NCBI RefSeq assembly: GCF_002834145.1
Contig: NZ_PHNT01000004.1
Location: 1 to 64,000, forward strand
DNA length: 64,000 nucleotides
Direction: 5' to 3'
DNA from: Roseovarius salinarum
GTDB taxonomy: Bacteria; Pseudomonadota; Alphaproteobacteria; Rhodobacterales; Rhodobacteraceae
Part shown: positions 26,003 through 34,907 of the stretch, piece by piece
Numbering within the stretch: the first letter of the stretch is position 1
How the letters are laid out: each line of letters starts with the position of its first letter
The notes under the pieces: generated by a model
What the model was told of the DNA's origin: nothing
What the model saw: the letters and a program-made list of their open reading frames with translations, nothing else
Database searches by the model: none
Translations under genes and position numbers: made by a program

Positions 26003-28093
26003 ATGCTCAAGCTCTCCGCGCGCGCCGTGTTCCAGCCGACCGTCCTGCTGGCTCTGGCCCTGATGGCCGTGATCGTGATGATGATCCTGCCGATGCCGCC
26101 ATGGGTGCTCGATGTCGGGCTTGCCGGGTCGTTCGCACTTGCGATCCTCATCTTCACGGTGACGCTTTTCATCGAGCGGCCCCTGGACTTCTCGGCTTTC
26201 CCCACGGTGCTCCTGGCCTCGTTGATGTTGCGGCTGTCGCTCAACGTGTCGTCAACCAAGCTGATCATCGGCGAAGGGCACACGGGAACGAATGCGGCGG
26301 GCGATGTCATCCAGGGATTCGCGCAGTTCGTGATGGGCGGCAGCGTCTTCCTCGGCCTCGTTGTCTTCGGGGTCCTTTTGATCGTGAATTTCATGGTCAT
26401 CACCAAGGGCGCGGCGCGTATGGCCGAAGTCGGTGCGCGTTTCGCGCTCGACGGCATGCCGGGCAAGCAGCTGGCGATCGACAGCGACATGTCCGCCGGC
26501 GCCATTGACCATGCCGAGGCCAAGGCCCGGCGCGAGACAGAGCAACAGGAGACCACCTTTTTCGGCTCGCTCGACGGGGCCTCCAAATTCGTGAAGGGCG
26601 ATGCGATCGCGGGCCTGCTGATCACGCTTCTGAACCTCGTCATGGGGCTCATCATGGGCACGGTCGTGCACGGCATGGCACTGTCGACCGCCTTTGAGAC
26701 ATACGCGATCCTGACCGTCGGAGACGGGTTGGTGACGCAGATCCCGGCGGTGGTCATCTCCATCGCCTCGGCACTGCTCCTGGCGCGCGGTGGCACGACG
26801 GGGGCCACCGACCTGGCGATCGCCGGGCAGCTGGGCCGGCACCCGGCCGCGATGGCGACGGTCGCCGTGCTGATGGTGCTTTTCGGCCTTGTGCCGGGGC
26901 TTCCGTTCCTTCCCTTCACGCTCGGAGGGGTGGGGCTCGGTGCCGCGGCACTGATGATCTACCGGCGTGATCACACCGGTGCGGAGAACCAAGCGGGAGA
27001 CACCCCCGAGCAACCTTCGGATGCGGCGCGGCCGTCCATGGGCGACATTCTGGAGTTGGACGACATCCACGTCGAGTTCGCGCCGGACCTGGTCAACATG
27101 GTGCTCGATCCGGGTACGGGGCTCGATGCACGGATTTCGAACATGCGCAATCACGTGGCCACCACCTTCGGGCTGGTCCTGCCGGAAATCAGGTTGACGG
27201 ACGATCCGTCGCTGGCCTCGGGCACCTACGTGATCCGCATCCAGGGCGTGGAGCAGGCCCGCGCCGTCCTGCGCCCTGAACAGGTTCTGATGCTCGAGTC
27301 GGAGGCAAATGACGATCCGCCGCCCGGTGAGGCCGTCGAGGAGCCCGTCTACGGTGCACCGGCGCGCTGGATCGCCGAAAACTCGCGGGACGCGGCGGCG
27401 CTCTCGGGGGCGACGACGATCAGCCCGGGAGAGGTGCTGGCCACGCATCTGCTGGAAACGATCAAGAAGAACCTCGGCCGGTTGCTGACAATGAAGGTGA
27501 TGCGGCGGTTGCTCGACGAGTTGGTCAACCTGTCCGACCCCACGCGCGCCGAGGCGAACCGCAAGCTGCTCGATGAAATGATCCCGGACCGGCTCCCGCC
27601 GGACCTGTTGCATGCCGTTCTGCGGATGCTGCTCGACGAACAGGTCTCGATCCGCAACCTGCCGCTCATCATGGAGGCCGCCGCGGAGGCAAGGCAAAGC
27701 CATTCCCAGCCCGAAGCGATCTGCGAACACGTTCGCCAACGCCTGGGGTTCCAGCTGGTCGCGCAGTTGCAGCGCGAGGACGGAACCCTGCCGCTGATCC
27801 AGCTCGCGCCCGAATGGGAGGATACCTTTTCCACCTACCAGGTCGGCGGTGACCGGGCAAACCCCGACGTGGCGCTTCCGCCCGAGGTCTTCGGCACGCT
27901 GACGTCCGGGGTTTCCGAACAGATCGAGAAGGCCGCCGAACAGGGGATATATCCTGCGCTCGTGACCTCCACGCCGCGGCGCCGCTTCCTGCGGACGGTC
28001 CTGTTCGCGCGCCGGATTTCGAACCCGGTGCTTTCTTTCGAGGAGATCGGCCTCGATGCGAAACCGGCGCTTGTCGGGACCGTGGCAGCATGA
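26003..28093 (+). CDS. flhA: Flagellar type III export protein FlhA
   Basis: FlhA is the large export gate subunit that binds chaperone-substrate complexes. The 696-residue protein has eight membrane helices in the first 320 residues, the FHIPEP signature region (RLSLNVSSTKLIIGEGHTG, about residues 76-94) and a cytoplasmic domain (about 345-690) with GVEQARAVLRPEQVLM and FARRISNPVLSFEEI near the end. ATG follows the SltF-like stop by three bases and its own stop overlaps fliR (ATGA). Confidence 0.97.
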   Translation: MLKLSARAVFQPTVLLALALMAVIVMMILPMPPWVLDVGLAGSFALAILIFTVTLFIERPLDFSAFPTVLLASLMLRLSLNVSSTKLIIGEGHTGTNAAGDVIQGFAQFVMGGSVFLGLVVFGVLLIVNFMVITKGAARMAEVGARFALDGMPGKQLAIDSDMSAGAIDHAEAKARRETEQQETTFFGSLDGASKFVKGDAIAGLLITLLNLVMGLIMGTVVHGMALSTAFETYAILTVGDGLVTQIPAVVISIASALLLARGGTTGATDLAIAGQLGRHPAAMATVAVLMVLFGLVPGLPFLPFTLGGVGLGAAALMIYRRDHTGAENQAGDTPEQPSDAARPSMGDILELDDIHVEFAPDLVNMVLDPGTGLDARISNMRNHVATTFGLVLPEIRLTDDPSLASGTYVIRIQGVEQARAVLRPEQVLMLESEANDDPPPGEAVEEPVYGAPARWIAENSRDAAALSGATTISPGEVLATHLLETIKKNLGRLLTMKVMRRLLDELVNLSDPTRAEANRKLLDEMIPDRLPPDLLHAVLRMLLDEQVSIRNLPLIMEAAAEARQSHSQPEAICEHVRQRLGFQLVAQLQREDGTLPLIQLAPEWEDTFSTYQVGGDRANPDVALPPEVFGTLTSGVSEQIEKAAEQGIYPALVTSTPRRRFLRTVLFARRISNPVLSFEEIGLDAKPALVGTVAA

Positions 28094-28829
28094 CCGGGTC
28101 TGCCGCCCTGCTCGCGCCGGTGCAAGAGGTCCTGTGGCTGTATTTCGTCGTCTTCCTGCGGGTGGGGCCCGTCATGTCACTCTTCCCCGGTTTCGGCGGA
28201 CGTTCGGTGCCCGTGCGCATCAAGCTGGCGTTGGCACTGGCTTTCACGGCGCGGTCGCGGCGGATGCCGGCTGGGCCTGGCTCGTCCTGACCGAGACCGC
28301 GGCGGGCCTGATCCTCGGGATCGGGCTTCGGCTGTTTCTTCTCGCGCTTCAGACGGCAGGGTCGATCGCGGCGCAGGCCACGTCGCTTGCGCAGATCCTC
28401 GGCGCGGCCGGGGCCGCGCCCCTGCCGGCGATCGGGCATCTCCTGACGGTTGCGGGGCTGTCGCTGGCGATGATCCTGGGCCTGCACGTTCATGTCGCCG
28501 AGACCCTGATCCGAACCTATGACGCGCTGCCCGTGGGCGCGATGCCAGATCCGGCGGACGTGGCCGACTGGGGCGTGCAGCAGGTCGCGGCGGCCTTCGC
28601 CCTGGCCTTCACGCTGGCGGCTCCCTTCGTCATCGTCTCGGTTCTCTACAATCTGGCGCTGGGCATCATTAACCGTGCCATGCCCCAGTTGATGGTTGTC
28701 TTCGTGGGTGCCCCGGCCATAACCGCCGCAGGTCTTGTCCTGCTGCTCCTTCTGGCGCCGGCGATGCTGACCCTGTGGTTCGAGGCGATGCGCGGCTTTC
28801 TGGCGGATCCGTTCGGCGGCGGACCATGA
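28090..28829 (+). pseudogene. fliR: Flagellar export gate protein FliR, disrupted by a one-base frameshift
   Basis: Two reading frames together encode a full FliR, an export gate subunit. The first (from ATG 28090) gives the correct N-terminus with VPVRIKLALALAFTA, then runs to a stop at 28288-28290. The second, entered between about 28247 and 28260, continues with AVAADAGWAWLVLTETAAGL to the normal end at 28829. Restoring one G in the GCGCGG at about 28247-28252 joins them as FTAAVAADAGW, the expected family sequence. The downstream frame overlaps flhB and the upstream one overlaps flhA as in an intact operon. This is either a real mutation, which should abolish flagellar assembly, or a sequencing or assembly error in a GC-rich run. 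Confidence 0.88.
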
Positions 28830-29923
28830 CCGGTGGCGAGGACGAAACCGACAAGTCGCATGAGCCCACGCGCCACAAGCTGGAAGAGGCGCGCAGGAAG
28901 GGCGAGGTCGCGCGCTCGGCCGATCTGAACACGGCGGCCGCCTACGCCGGGTTCCTGCTGGCGGCACTGGCGATCGGACCCGCCTCGGTGGAACACCTGG
29001 GCATCCGGCTCATGGCCCTGATCGACCGATCCGATGCGCTGTCCGACAGGTTGTTCCATGACCCGGGCACCGCGTTGCTCGGTGGCTTGGTCGGCGCAGT
29101 ATCGGTGGCGCTGGCCGGCTGGTTCCTGATCCCTGCCGGTCTCGCCCTGGCGTCCGTTCTGGCGCAACGGAGTTTCGTGGTGGCGCCCACGAAGCTTGCA
29201 CCCAAGCTGTCACGCATCAGCCCGGTCAGCAACGCGAAGAACAAGTACGGGCCGTCGGGTCTTTTCGAATTCGCCAAGAGTGCCGCGAAACTGATGCTGT
29301 ACTCGGTGCTGCTCTTCGCGTTCCTCGTCTACCGGTTCTCGGACATGGCCGGCGCGTTGCACGCCGGGCCGGCGCCGGCCGCGGCACTGATGGGGCGCAT
29401 GATGATCGAGTTCATGGGGGTCGTCGTCGTGATCGCCATCGGCATCGGGGCGATCGACTATATCTGGCAATACCACGACCACATGCGGCGCAACCGGATG
29501 TCGCACCGCGAAGTGAAGGAAGAGCACAAGCAGCACGAGGGTGATCCGCACATGAAGCAGGAGCGGCGACAGCGCGGGCAGGAGGTCGCGGCGTCGCGCA
29601 TGATGGCCGAGGTGCCCGAAGCCGATGTGGTCATCGTCAACCCGACCCACTATGCCGTCGCCCTGCGCTGGAGCCGTGAGCCGGGCACCGCGCCTGTCTG
29701 CGTGGCCAAGGGCGTCGATCACATTGCCCGCGCGATTCGCGAACTTGCCGAGGAAAGTGGCGTGCCGCTGCGCCGCGACCCGCCGACAGCGCGCGCGCTG
29801 CATGACACCACGCGGATCGGTGAGGAAATCGACCCCGCTCACTACCGCGCGGTGGCCGCGGCGATCCGCTTCGCCGAGGCCATGCGCCGCGGGAGCACCG
29901 CAGGCCGGAGACGCGCGCCGTGA
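28826..29923 (+). CDS. flhB: Flagellar type III export specificity protein FlhB
   Basis: FlhB switches export from rod/hook to filament substrates. The 365-residue protein has four membrane helices (first about residues 38-55), the conserved N-terminal DKSHEPTRHKLEEARRKGEV, and a cytoplasmic domain with the autocleavage site NPTH (Asn272-Pro273) followed by HYAVALRW. The start overlaps the fliR stop (ATGA) and the stop overlaps the next gene. The gene itself is intact although fliR just upstream is frameshifted, which could reduce coupled translation. Confidence 0.96.
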   Translation: MTGGEDETDKSHEPTRHKLEEARRKGEVARSADLNTAAAYAGFLLAALAIGPASVEHLGIRLMALIDRSDALSDRLFHDPGTALLGGLVGAVSVALAGWFLIPAGLALASVLAQRSFVVAPTKLAPKLSRISPVSNAKNKYGPSGLFEFAKSAAKLMLYSVLLFAFLVYRFSDMAGALHAGPAPAAALMGRMMIEFMGVVVVIAIGIGAIDYIWQYHDHMRRNRMSHREVKEEHKQHEGDPHMKQERRQRGQEVAASRMMAEVPEADVVIVNPTHYAVALRWSREPGTAPVCVAKGVDHIARAIRELAEESGVPLRRDPPTARALHDTTRIGEEIDPAHYRAVAAAIRFAEAMRRGSTAGRRRAP

Positions 29924-30315
29924 GCGATATCGTCCGTCTCGCTGGCGCGCTGTACGAGATGGAGCAGGCGCGGATGCATGAAACCCTGCGCGAGGAGGCC
30001 GCGCTGAGGGAGGACCTCGGCCAGCTTGATGCTCACTGGCACGATACCACGGCCACCGCCGCGCGCGCGATCGGTGCCGATGTGCTCTGGCAAGGATGGG
30101 TGGCGCGCCGGCGCGCCGAACTCAACTCCAGGCTGGCCGCGGTGCTCGCGCAAAAGGAGAAGCACATTGCCGCGCTGCGCGCCGCGAACGGCCGCAAGGT
30201 CGCGGCGGAGCGACTCGCGGAGCAAATGGAACGTGACGCCGCCCGTGACATCCGGCGGCGCCGGGCGGAGGAACAGCAACGTCTTGCCGTGATACGAAGT
30301 TGGTCCGACCGGTGA
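29920..30315 (+). CDS. Small coiled-coil protein, possible FliJ-like export factor
   Basis: The 131-residue product is almost wholly helical and Arg/Ala/Glu-rich, with no membrane segment. Heptad-like stretches run from about residue 8 to 125 (for example LNSRLAAVLAQKEKHIAALR). FliJ proteins are short antiparallel coiled coils of this size that link the FliI ATPase to the FlhA gate, so the layout and position right after flhB suggest a FliJ-like role. No diagnostic motif is seen. The GTG start overlaps the flhB stop (GTGA). It converges on the second fliL gene. Confidence 0.7.
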   Translation: MSDIVRLAGALYEMEQARMHETLREEAALREDLGQLDAHWHDTTATAARAIGADVLWQGWVARRRAELNSRLAAVLAQKEKHIAALRAANGRKVAAERLAEQMERDAARDIRRRRAEEQQRLAVIRSWSDR

Positions 30316-30331
30316 ACGCCTGCGCGTGCAG

Positions 30332-30844
30332 TCAGACGTCCTGTCTCGCGATATCGAGAATCAGCACATCCGTGACCGACTCGCCGATCACCGCGAGCGC
30401 AGCGTCGTTGAGCGCGCCGCGCAGGATGTCGAGCTTGTTGTTGTCGGTGAAGGCGCCGCGGAAACCGCCCATGTTGGCATGGTCGAACAGCACGCGCAGG
30501 AAGGCATCGCGCAGCTTGGGTTCGCGTTTGTAGACGGTCTCGGTGAGCCCGGCGGCAACCTCGACGCTCAGCGACAGGACGACAAGCCCCGTCACCATGT
30601 CGTCTTCCATGAGGGGGACGACGAACTGGTTGTTCAACTTGACGTATTCGCGGTCGGCCTTGCGGCCAGAGGTCTCGGGCGCGGCCTTTCGGCCTGTGTC
30701 TGCCCGGGTATCGACCTGCCCGGCACAAGCACAGGCGTCTGCGTTCGTTGCCGTCTCGGGCGCCGGGCGCAGCGCGAAGCCAGCGGATACGCCGCCGCCG
30801 ATGCCGGCCAGCACGAGAAGAACTGGAAGTAGTCTTCGGATCAT
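30332..30844 (-). CDS. FliL-family flagellar basal body-associated protein (second copy)
   Basis: This 170-residue protein has an N-terminal signal or membrane helix (about residues 3-25), a short linker with CACAG, and a FliL-like periplasmic domain: YVKLNNQFVVPLM, VVLSLSVEVAAGL and an end with VTDVLILDIARQDV. It is distinct from the fliL gene at 20.3 kb. It is the last gene of the minus-strand rod operon, nine bases after flgH. A role next to the stator or rod is inferred from the family; the reason for two copies is not known. Confidence 0.8.
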   Translation of the reverse strand: MIRRLLPVLLVLAGIGGGVSAGFALRPAPETATNADACACAGQVDTRADTGRKAAPETSGRKADREYVKLNNQFVVPLMEDDMVTGLVVLSLSVEVAAGLTETVYKREPKLRDAFLRVLFDHANMGGFRGAFTDNNKLDILRGALNDAALAVIGESVTDVLILDIARQDV

Positions 30845-30853
30845 GGGCGCCTC

Positions 30854-31588
30854 TCAGAATGGCAGGATCATGTCGAGCACCTGCTGGCCGGGGCGGGGCT
30901 GCTGCACGTCGCTGATATGGCCGCGCCCGCCGTAGGAGATCCGGGCCGAGGCGATCTTGTCGTAGGTGATCTCGTTCTGGCGCGAGATATCCTCGGGCCG
31001 AACGTACCCGGACACGAGGAGTTCGCGGATCTCGAAGTTCACCCGCACCTCCTGCAATCCCTCTATGGCCAGCACCCCGTTTGGCAGAACCCGCGTGATC
31101 GTGGCGGCGATCCGCAGGGTCAGCTTTTCGTTGCGCTTCACCGACCCGTCGCCGTCCGAGGCGCTGGAGGATTCCACCGAAACTGCGTTGCCGAGTGTCG
31201 CACCGTCGGGCAGGTCAGGGTCGATGCGCTGCGGCAGACCGAATAGCTGCGGGATGCCGAGGCTTTCCGAGCCGGAGCGCGAACGCGATGTCGAATTCGA
31301 GATCTCGGCTTGCTCGTCGATTTCTATGACGACTGTAAGGATATCGCCGCGGCGCCTCGCGCGCCGATCGCCGAGAAGCGAATCGCGCCCGCGCCGCCAA
31401 AGAGACGCGTGATCGGCAGCCTCACGGCGGTCGACCGTTCTGGGCATCCCCGGATGGAACATTGCCGTCTGCTCGGCCGAGCCTGTCGTGGGCGTGAAGC
31501 CGGGGGGGCGGCCCAGGTGATCCACGCGCGCACAGGCGGCCAGCACGAAGGCAAGCGTGATAAAGAGCACAAGCTTATGCAATGTCAT
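30854..31588 (-). CDS. flgH: Flagellar L-ring protein FlgH
   Basis: FlgH is the lipoprotein that forms the outer-membrane L ring. The 244-residue precursor has a lipoprotein signal (LAACARVDHLG, lipid-bearing Cys19), then SLWRRGRDSLLGDRRARRRGD, GDILTVVIEIDEQAEISN and a C-terminal GYVRPEDISRQNEITYDKIA, all typical of the family. ATG overlaps the flgA stop (ATGA). Confidence 0.97.
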   Translation of the reverse strand: MTLHKLVLFITLAFVLAACARVDHLGRPPGFTPTTGSAEQTAMFHPGMPRTVDRREAADHASLWRRGRDSLLGDRRARRRGDILTVVIEIDEQAEISNSTSRSRSGSESLGIPQLFGLPQRIDPDLPDGATLGNAVSVESSSASDGDGSVKRNEKLTLRIAATITRVLPNGVLAIEGLQEVRVNFEIRELLVSGYVRPEDISRQNEITYDKIASARISYGGRGHISDVQQPRPGQQVLDMILPF

Positions 31589-32028
31589 CTCCCCAGGCCC
31601 TGTCGAGACACCCGTACCGTGCCATCCGGCTCGACGGTGCCGAACAGTGTGGTGCGGGAGGAAAGGTTCATCACGCGCACCCTTTCGCCCGGACCGGCCC
31701 GCGACAGCGACCGGCCCTCTGCCGAGATGTGCAGACCCTCGCTCTCGAAGACGATGGGGACGATCTGGTTACGCTCGATGATGGCGGGCGGCCCGATGTC
31801 ACGCGGGCGAACCGGACGCCCGGCGTAAAGCGCGACGCGGGCTTCCTTGCCGACGACCTGGTCGACCGACGTGGCCGCGCCCGCGATTTCGATGTTCTTG
31901 ACCACGACATCGGCGGGCGAGATCACCGCCTGCGCGCGGATCGTGCGGGCCGCGAGCACGGTGTCGGCCGCGGCGGTACACGCCACCAGCAGGCAAAGCG
32001 CCGTCAAGCCGAGCAAACGCGATGTCAT
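31585..32028 (-). CDS. flgA: Flagellar P-ring assembly chaperone FlgA
   Basis: FlgA is a periplasmic chaperone for FlgI. The 147-residue precursor has a signal peptide (about residues 1-21) and an SAF-like domain with ISPADVVVKNIEIAG, VGKEARVALYAGRPVRPRDI and the C-terminal GERVRVMNLSSRTTLFGTV, as in short alphaproteobacterial FlgA proteins. The ATG at 32028 shares its A with the flgG stop (TGATG), and the stop overlaps flgH. Confidence 0.94.
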   Translation of the reverse strand: MTSRLLGLTALCLLVACTAAADTVLAARTIRAQAVISPADVVVKNIEIAGAATSVDQVVGKEARVALYAGRPVRPRDIGPPAIIERNQIVPIVFESEGLHISAEGRSLSRAGPGERVRVMNLSSRTTLFGTVEPDGTVRVSRQGLGR

Positions 32029-32813
32029 CAACGGACCTGCGTCGTCGCGCCGAGCATCTGGTCGGCCGCCGAGATGACCTTGGAGTTGAGCTCGTAGCCG
32101 CGCTGCGCCTCGACCAGTTCGGTGACCTCGCGGACGGGGTCGACCGAGCTGTCCTCGAGGTACCCCTGGCGCAACGTGCCGAGACCGTCCTCGCCCGCCG
32201 TGCCGACAAGTGGGGGGCCGGAGGCTTCGGTTTCGGCGAACAGGTTGCTGCCCAATGCTTCGAGGCCCTTGGGGTTGGTGAAACCGGTCAGGCCGATCTG
32301 GCCGATCAGCTGGGCCTCGGCCGCGTCCCGGAAATAGACATAGACCTCGCCGTCGGCATTGATCGACAGGCGCCGCGCGTCGTCGGGTATGACGATCTCG
32401 TCGGAGAGCGCGTGGCCGTCGGAGGTCACGATCACGCCCTCGGCGGAACGCTTGAGTGACCCGTCGCGGGTATAGGCGAGCTGACCGGAGGGCAGTTCGA
32501 CCTCGAGATAACCCGCACCGTCGATCGCGACGTCGAGGTCCCCGTTGGTCTGGGTGAGCGAGCCCTGCGAGAGCTGAACCGAGACGGCGGCAGGCCGCAC
32601 GCCCAGGCCAAGCTGAACGCCGGTCGGCAGGACGGCCCCGTTCGAGGCGCTTACGGTCCCGGCCCGGGCATATTGCTGGTAGTGCAGGTCCGAAAACTCG
32701 GCCCGGCGCGCGTTGTAGCCCGTTGTCGACATGTTGGCGAGGTTGTTGGAAATCGTTTCGACCCGCATCTGTTGCGCGGCCATTCCTGTGGCGGCGATTT
32801 TCAGGGCGCGCAT
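32028..32813 (-). CDS. flgG: Flagellar distal rod protein FlgG
   Basis: FlgG builds the distal rod. The 261-residue protein has the axial N-terminus MRALKIAATGMAAQQMRVET with the rod signature NNLANMSTTGYNARRAEF, the FlgG central part (DVAIDGAGYLEVELPSGQLA) and the C-terminal VTELVEAQRGYELNSKVI. Length equals the family norm. It lies 15 bases after flgF and runs into flgA with a one-base overlap. Confidence 0.97.
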   Translation of the reverse strand: MRALKIAATGMAAQQMRVETISNNLANMSTTGYNARRAEFSDLHYQQYARAGTVSASNGAVLPTGVQLGLGVRPAAVSVQLSQGSLTQTNGDLDVAIDGAGYLEVELPSGQLAYTRDGSLKRSAEGVIVTSDGHALSDEIVIPDDARRLSINADGEVYVYFRDAAEAQLIGQIGLTGFTNPKGLEALGSNLFAETEASGPPLVGTAGEDGLGTLRQGYLEDSSVDPVREVTELVEAQRGYELNSKVISAADQMLGATTQVR

Positions 32814-32828
32814 CGGCTGCTCCTTTCG

Positions 32829-33542
32829 TTAACGGAAGAATGTCTTGAGGGCACCGCGCAGCCGTTCGTTCTCGGCGTCGAGGAAGCTCTGCCCCATCTC
32901 GTAGGCGCGCTGCACCTCGATCATCCGGGCCATCTGCCCGACCGGATCGACGTTGGAGGCCTCCAGGAACCCCTGGACAACCCGGGCGTCGTCGGCCGGG
33001 GCGATACCTGCCTCGGAGCGGAACATGACGCCGTCTTCGCGCACCAGCCCAACCGGGTCGACCGGCCGGACGAGCGCGATCTGTGCCAATGGCCGGCCCT
33101 GCGCGCTCAGCGTGCCATCCGCTGCCAACCCGAGGTCGGTGGCGCCGGGTGGCACGAAGACCGGCGCGCCGCCGGCGTCCAGCAAGCGGTGCCCGTCATT
33201 GTTGACGATATCGCCCGCCGCGGTCAGTGCGAAACTGCCGGCCCGTGTGAGCCGCTCACCCGCCGGGGTTTCGACGAGAAAGAAGGCTTCGCCCTCGATC
33301 GCGAAATCGAGGGAGCCGCCGGTCTTGGTGAGGGTCCCCTGCGCCATGGACGTGCTGCGCGCATTGGCCGTCGCCATCGACAGGGAGGGCGCGTTGTCGA
33401 GCCGCTGCACGTGTTCGGCGAAAACGAGCCCTTCCTGGCGGTAGCCGGTCGTCGCGGCGTTCGCGATGTTGTTGGCCACCACCTGCATCTCGCGCAGTAG
33501 CCCGGCTTGCCGGGTCAGCGTGGCATAGCCTGCGATTTCCAT
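32829..33542 (-). CDS. flgF: Flagellar proximal rod protein FlgF
   Basis: FlgF is a proximal rod subunit. The 237-residue protein has the rod signature VANNIANAATTGYRQEG (about residues 22-38), LDFAIEGEAFFLVETPAGER in the middle and MARMIEVQRAYEMGQSFLD at the C-terminus. It is close to flgG in type but shorter, as expected. It lies between fliQ and flgG in the flgB-flgC-fliE-fliQ-flgF-flgG-flgA-flgH-fliL order seen in Rhodobacterales. Confidence 0.93.
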   Translation of the reverse strand: MEIAGYATLTRQAGLLREMQVVANNIANAATTGYRQEGLVFAEHVQRLDNAPSLSMATANARSTSMAQGTLTKTGGSLDFAIEGEAFFLVETPAGERLTRAGSFALTAAGDIVNNDGHRLLDAGGAPVFVPPGATDLGLAADGTLSAQGRPLAQIALVRPVDPVGLVREDGVMFRSEAGIAPADDARVVQGFLEASNVDPVGQMARMIEVQRAYEMGQSFLDAENERLRGALKTFFR

Positions 33543-33543
33543 T

Positions 33544-33813
33544 TCAGCCTCCTGTGATCAAGGGGATCAGCCGGTCCTGGAAGAAGGCGACCAGCGTCTG
33601 GGTCATGAAGCCCATGGAGACCCAGAACACGAGCACGATGGCCCCGAGCTTGGGCACGAAGGTCAGCGTGAGTTCCTGGATCGAGGTCAATGCCTGGAAC
33701 AGCCCGACGAGGAGGCCCGCCAGGAGCGCCACCATCAGGATGGGAAACGAGACCAGAACGGCGGTCCAGAGTCCCTGGCGGAGGGTGTCGAAGAAGACGA
33801 CCTCGTCCATCAT
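33544..33813 (-). CDS. fliQ: Flagellar type III export gate protein FliQ
   Basis: FliQ is the small two-helix subunit of the FliPQR gate. The 89-residue protein has helices at about residues 17-37 (VLVSFPILMVALLAGLLVGL) and 52-75, and the conserved FQALTSIQELTLTFVPKLGA between them. It is placed inside the rod operon rather than next to fliP or fliR, three bases from fliE. Confidence 0.96.
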   Translation of the reverse strand: MMDEVVFFDTLRQGLWTAVLVSFPILMVALLAGLLVGLFQALTSIQELTLTFVPKLGAIVLVFWVSMGFMTQTLVAFFQDRLIPLITGG

Positions 33814-33816
33814 TGC

Positions 33817-34101
33817 TCACACGGGCATCCGCAGGATGTCCTGGTAGGCCTTCACGACCTTGTCGCGCACGGTCACGGCGGTTTCCACGGCCAGTTCCGT
33901 CTGTGCAAGCGCCTGCACCAGTGCGTGGGGGTCGACGCTGCCGGTCATCGCCGCCTGGGCCGTTTCCTCGCCGTTCCGCAGGGTCGCGGCGAAGTCCTTG
34001 GCAAGGCCCGACAGACCTTCCTGGCCTTTTCCGGCATCGGGTTCGGTCGTCGGCCGTGCGGCGGCGTAAGCCTTGGCGGCATTGACGGATGCGATGGTCA
34101 T
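33817..34101 (-). CDS. fliE: Flagellar hook-basal body complex protein FliE
   Basis: FliE joins the MS ring to the rod. The 94-residue protein has a variable N-terminus and the conserved C-terminal helices with DPHALVQALAQTELAVETAV and VRDKVVKAYQDILRMPV, the usual FliE end. It lies 13 bases after flgC and 3 before fliQ. Confidence 0.94.
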   Translation of the reverse strand: MTIASVNAAKAYAAARPTTEPDAGKGQEGLSGLAKDFAATLRNGEETAQAAMTGSVDPHALVQALAQTELAVETAVTVRDKVVKAYQDILRMPV

Positions 34102-34114
34102 GTCGTGTCTCCTG

Positions 34115-34507
34115 TTACCGGCGGAGGAGGTCGAGCAGGCCCGACGACATCTTTCGGGTCTGTTCGAACATCTTCAGGTTGGCCTCGTAGCTGCGCTGGG
34201 CTTCGCGGGCGTCGGCGATCTCGATCATCAGGTTGACGTTGGACCCGAGGTAATGGCCGCTTGCGTCGGCCATCGGGTGGCCGGGATCGTAAATCCGGGT
34301 GAGTTCGCTCCGGTCGAGGGTGACCGGGCCGGTGCGCACGCGTCCCGGAGTGTCCCCCGTGCCGACCTGGGATTCGAACGAAACGGTCTTGCGGCGATAG
34401 CCGGGCGTGTCGGCGTTGGCGATGTTCTCCGACAGGTGACGCAGGCGTTGCGCCTGTGCGCCGAGGCCGCTGGCGGAGACCGAAAGGGCGTTCTTGAATT
34501 CGCTCAT
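34115..34507 (-). CDS. flgC: Flagellar proximal rod protein FlgC
   Basis: FlgC is a proximal rod subunit. The 130-residue protein begins MSEFKNALSVSASGLGAQAQ, followed by RHLSENIANADTPGYRRKTV (the rod signature), and ends with EIADAREAQRSYEANLKMFE, all typical of FlgC. The start at 34507 gives family length; the longer frame runs into flgB. It starts 10 bases after the flgB stop. Confidence 0.96.
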   Translation of the reverse strand: MSEFKNALSVSASGLGAQAQRLRHLSENIANADTPGYRRKTVSFESQVGTGDTPGRVRTGPVTLDRSELTRIYDPGHPMADASGHYLGSNVNLMIEIADAREAQRSYEANLKMFEQTRKMSSGLLDLLRR

Positions 34508-34517
34508 CGAGAGCCTC

Positions 34518-34907
34518 CTATCGGTGTCCGACGGCGGTGCGCAGAATATTGAGTGAAGACTTGTAGATCGCGATCGCGCGGTCGTGCTGGCGCTTGACCG
34601 CGACGGCCTTGAGCATCTCGTCCTCGAGCGTGACGCCATTGCCGTTCGGGTTCGTCGGCTGATCGTCGCGCCGTATGACGGTCGCAGACAGTGTCCCGGC
34701 GCTGTCCGTGAGGTGCCCGGCCCGCGTGGCGCGCAGGGCGAAGGGGCGCGTTGTCCCATCGACCATGTCCTTGAACGCCGGGATGTCGCGGGCGGCATAG
34801 CCCGGGGTGTCGGCGTTGGCCATGTTCCGCGCGACGACGGCCTGGCGCGTGCCGGCGTGGACCGCCATCGCATGCGCCGTTCGGAAGACTTGCAGGTTCT
34901 CGAACAT
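34518..34907 (-). CDS. flgB: Flagellar proximal rod protein FlgB
   Basis: FlgB is the first proximal rod subunit. The start at 34907 is preferred over 34934 because GAGGGAGAA lies a few bases upstream and the product then begins MFENLQVFRTAHAMAVHAGT. The 129-residue protein carries VVARNMANADTPGYAARDIP, the rod signature, and ends near SSLNILRTAVGHR. It heads the nine-gene minus-strand rod operon and is divergent from fliI across 85 bases containing only a half CtrA-like site (TTAACC at 34942). Confidence 0.95.
   Translation of the reverse strand: MFENLQVFRTAHAMAVHAGTRQAVVARNMANADTPGYAARDIPAFKDMVDGTTRPFALRATRAGHLTDSAGTLSATVIRRDDQPTNPNGNGVTLEDEMLKAVAVKRQHDRAIAIYKSSLNILRTAVGHR

Noticed and set aside
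28240-28265. Programmed -1 ribosomal frameshift as an explanation for fliR
   Set aside because: No slippery heptamer of the X XXY YYZ type and no clear downstream stem or pseudoknot were seen; a one-base deletion in a GC repeat is simpler.
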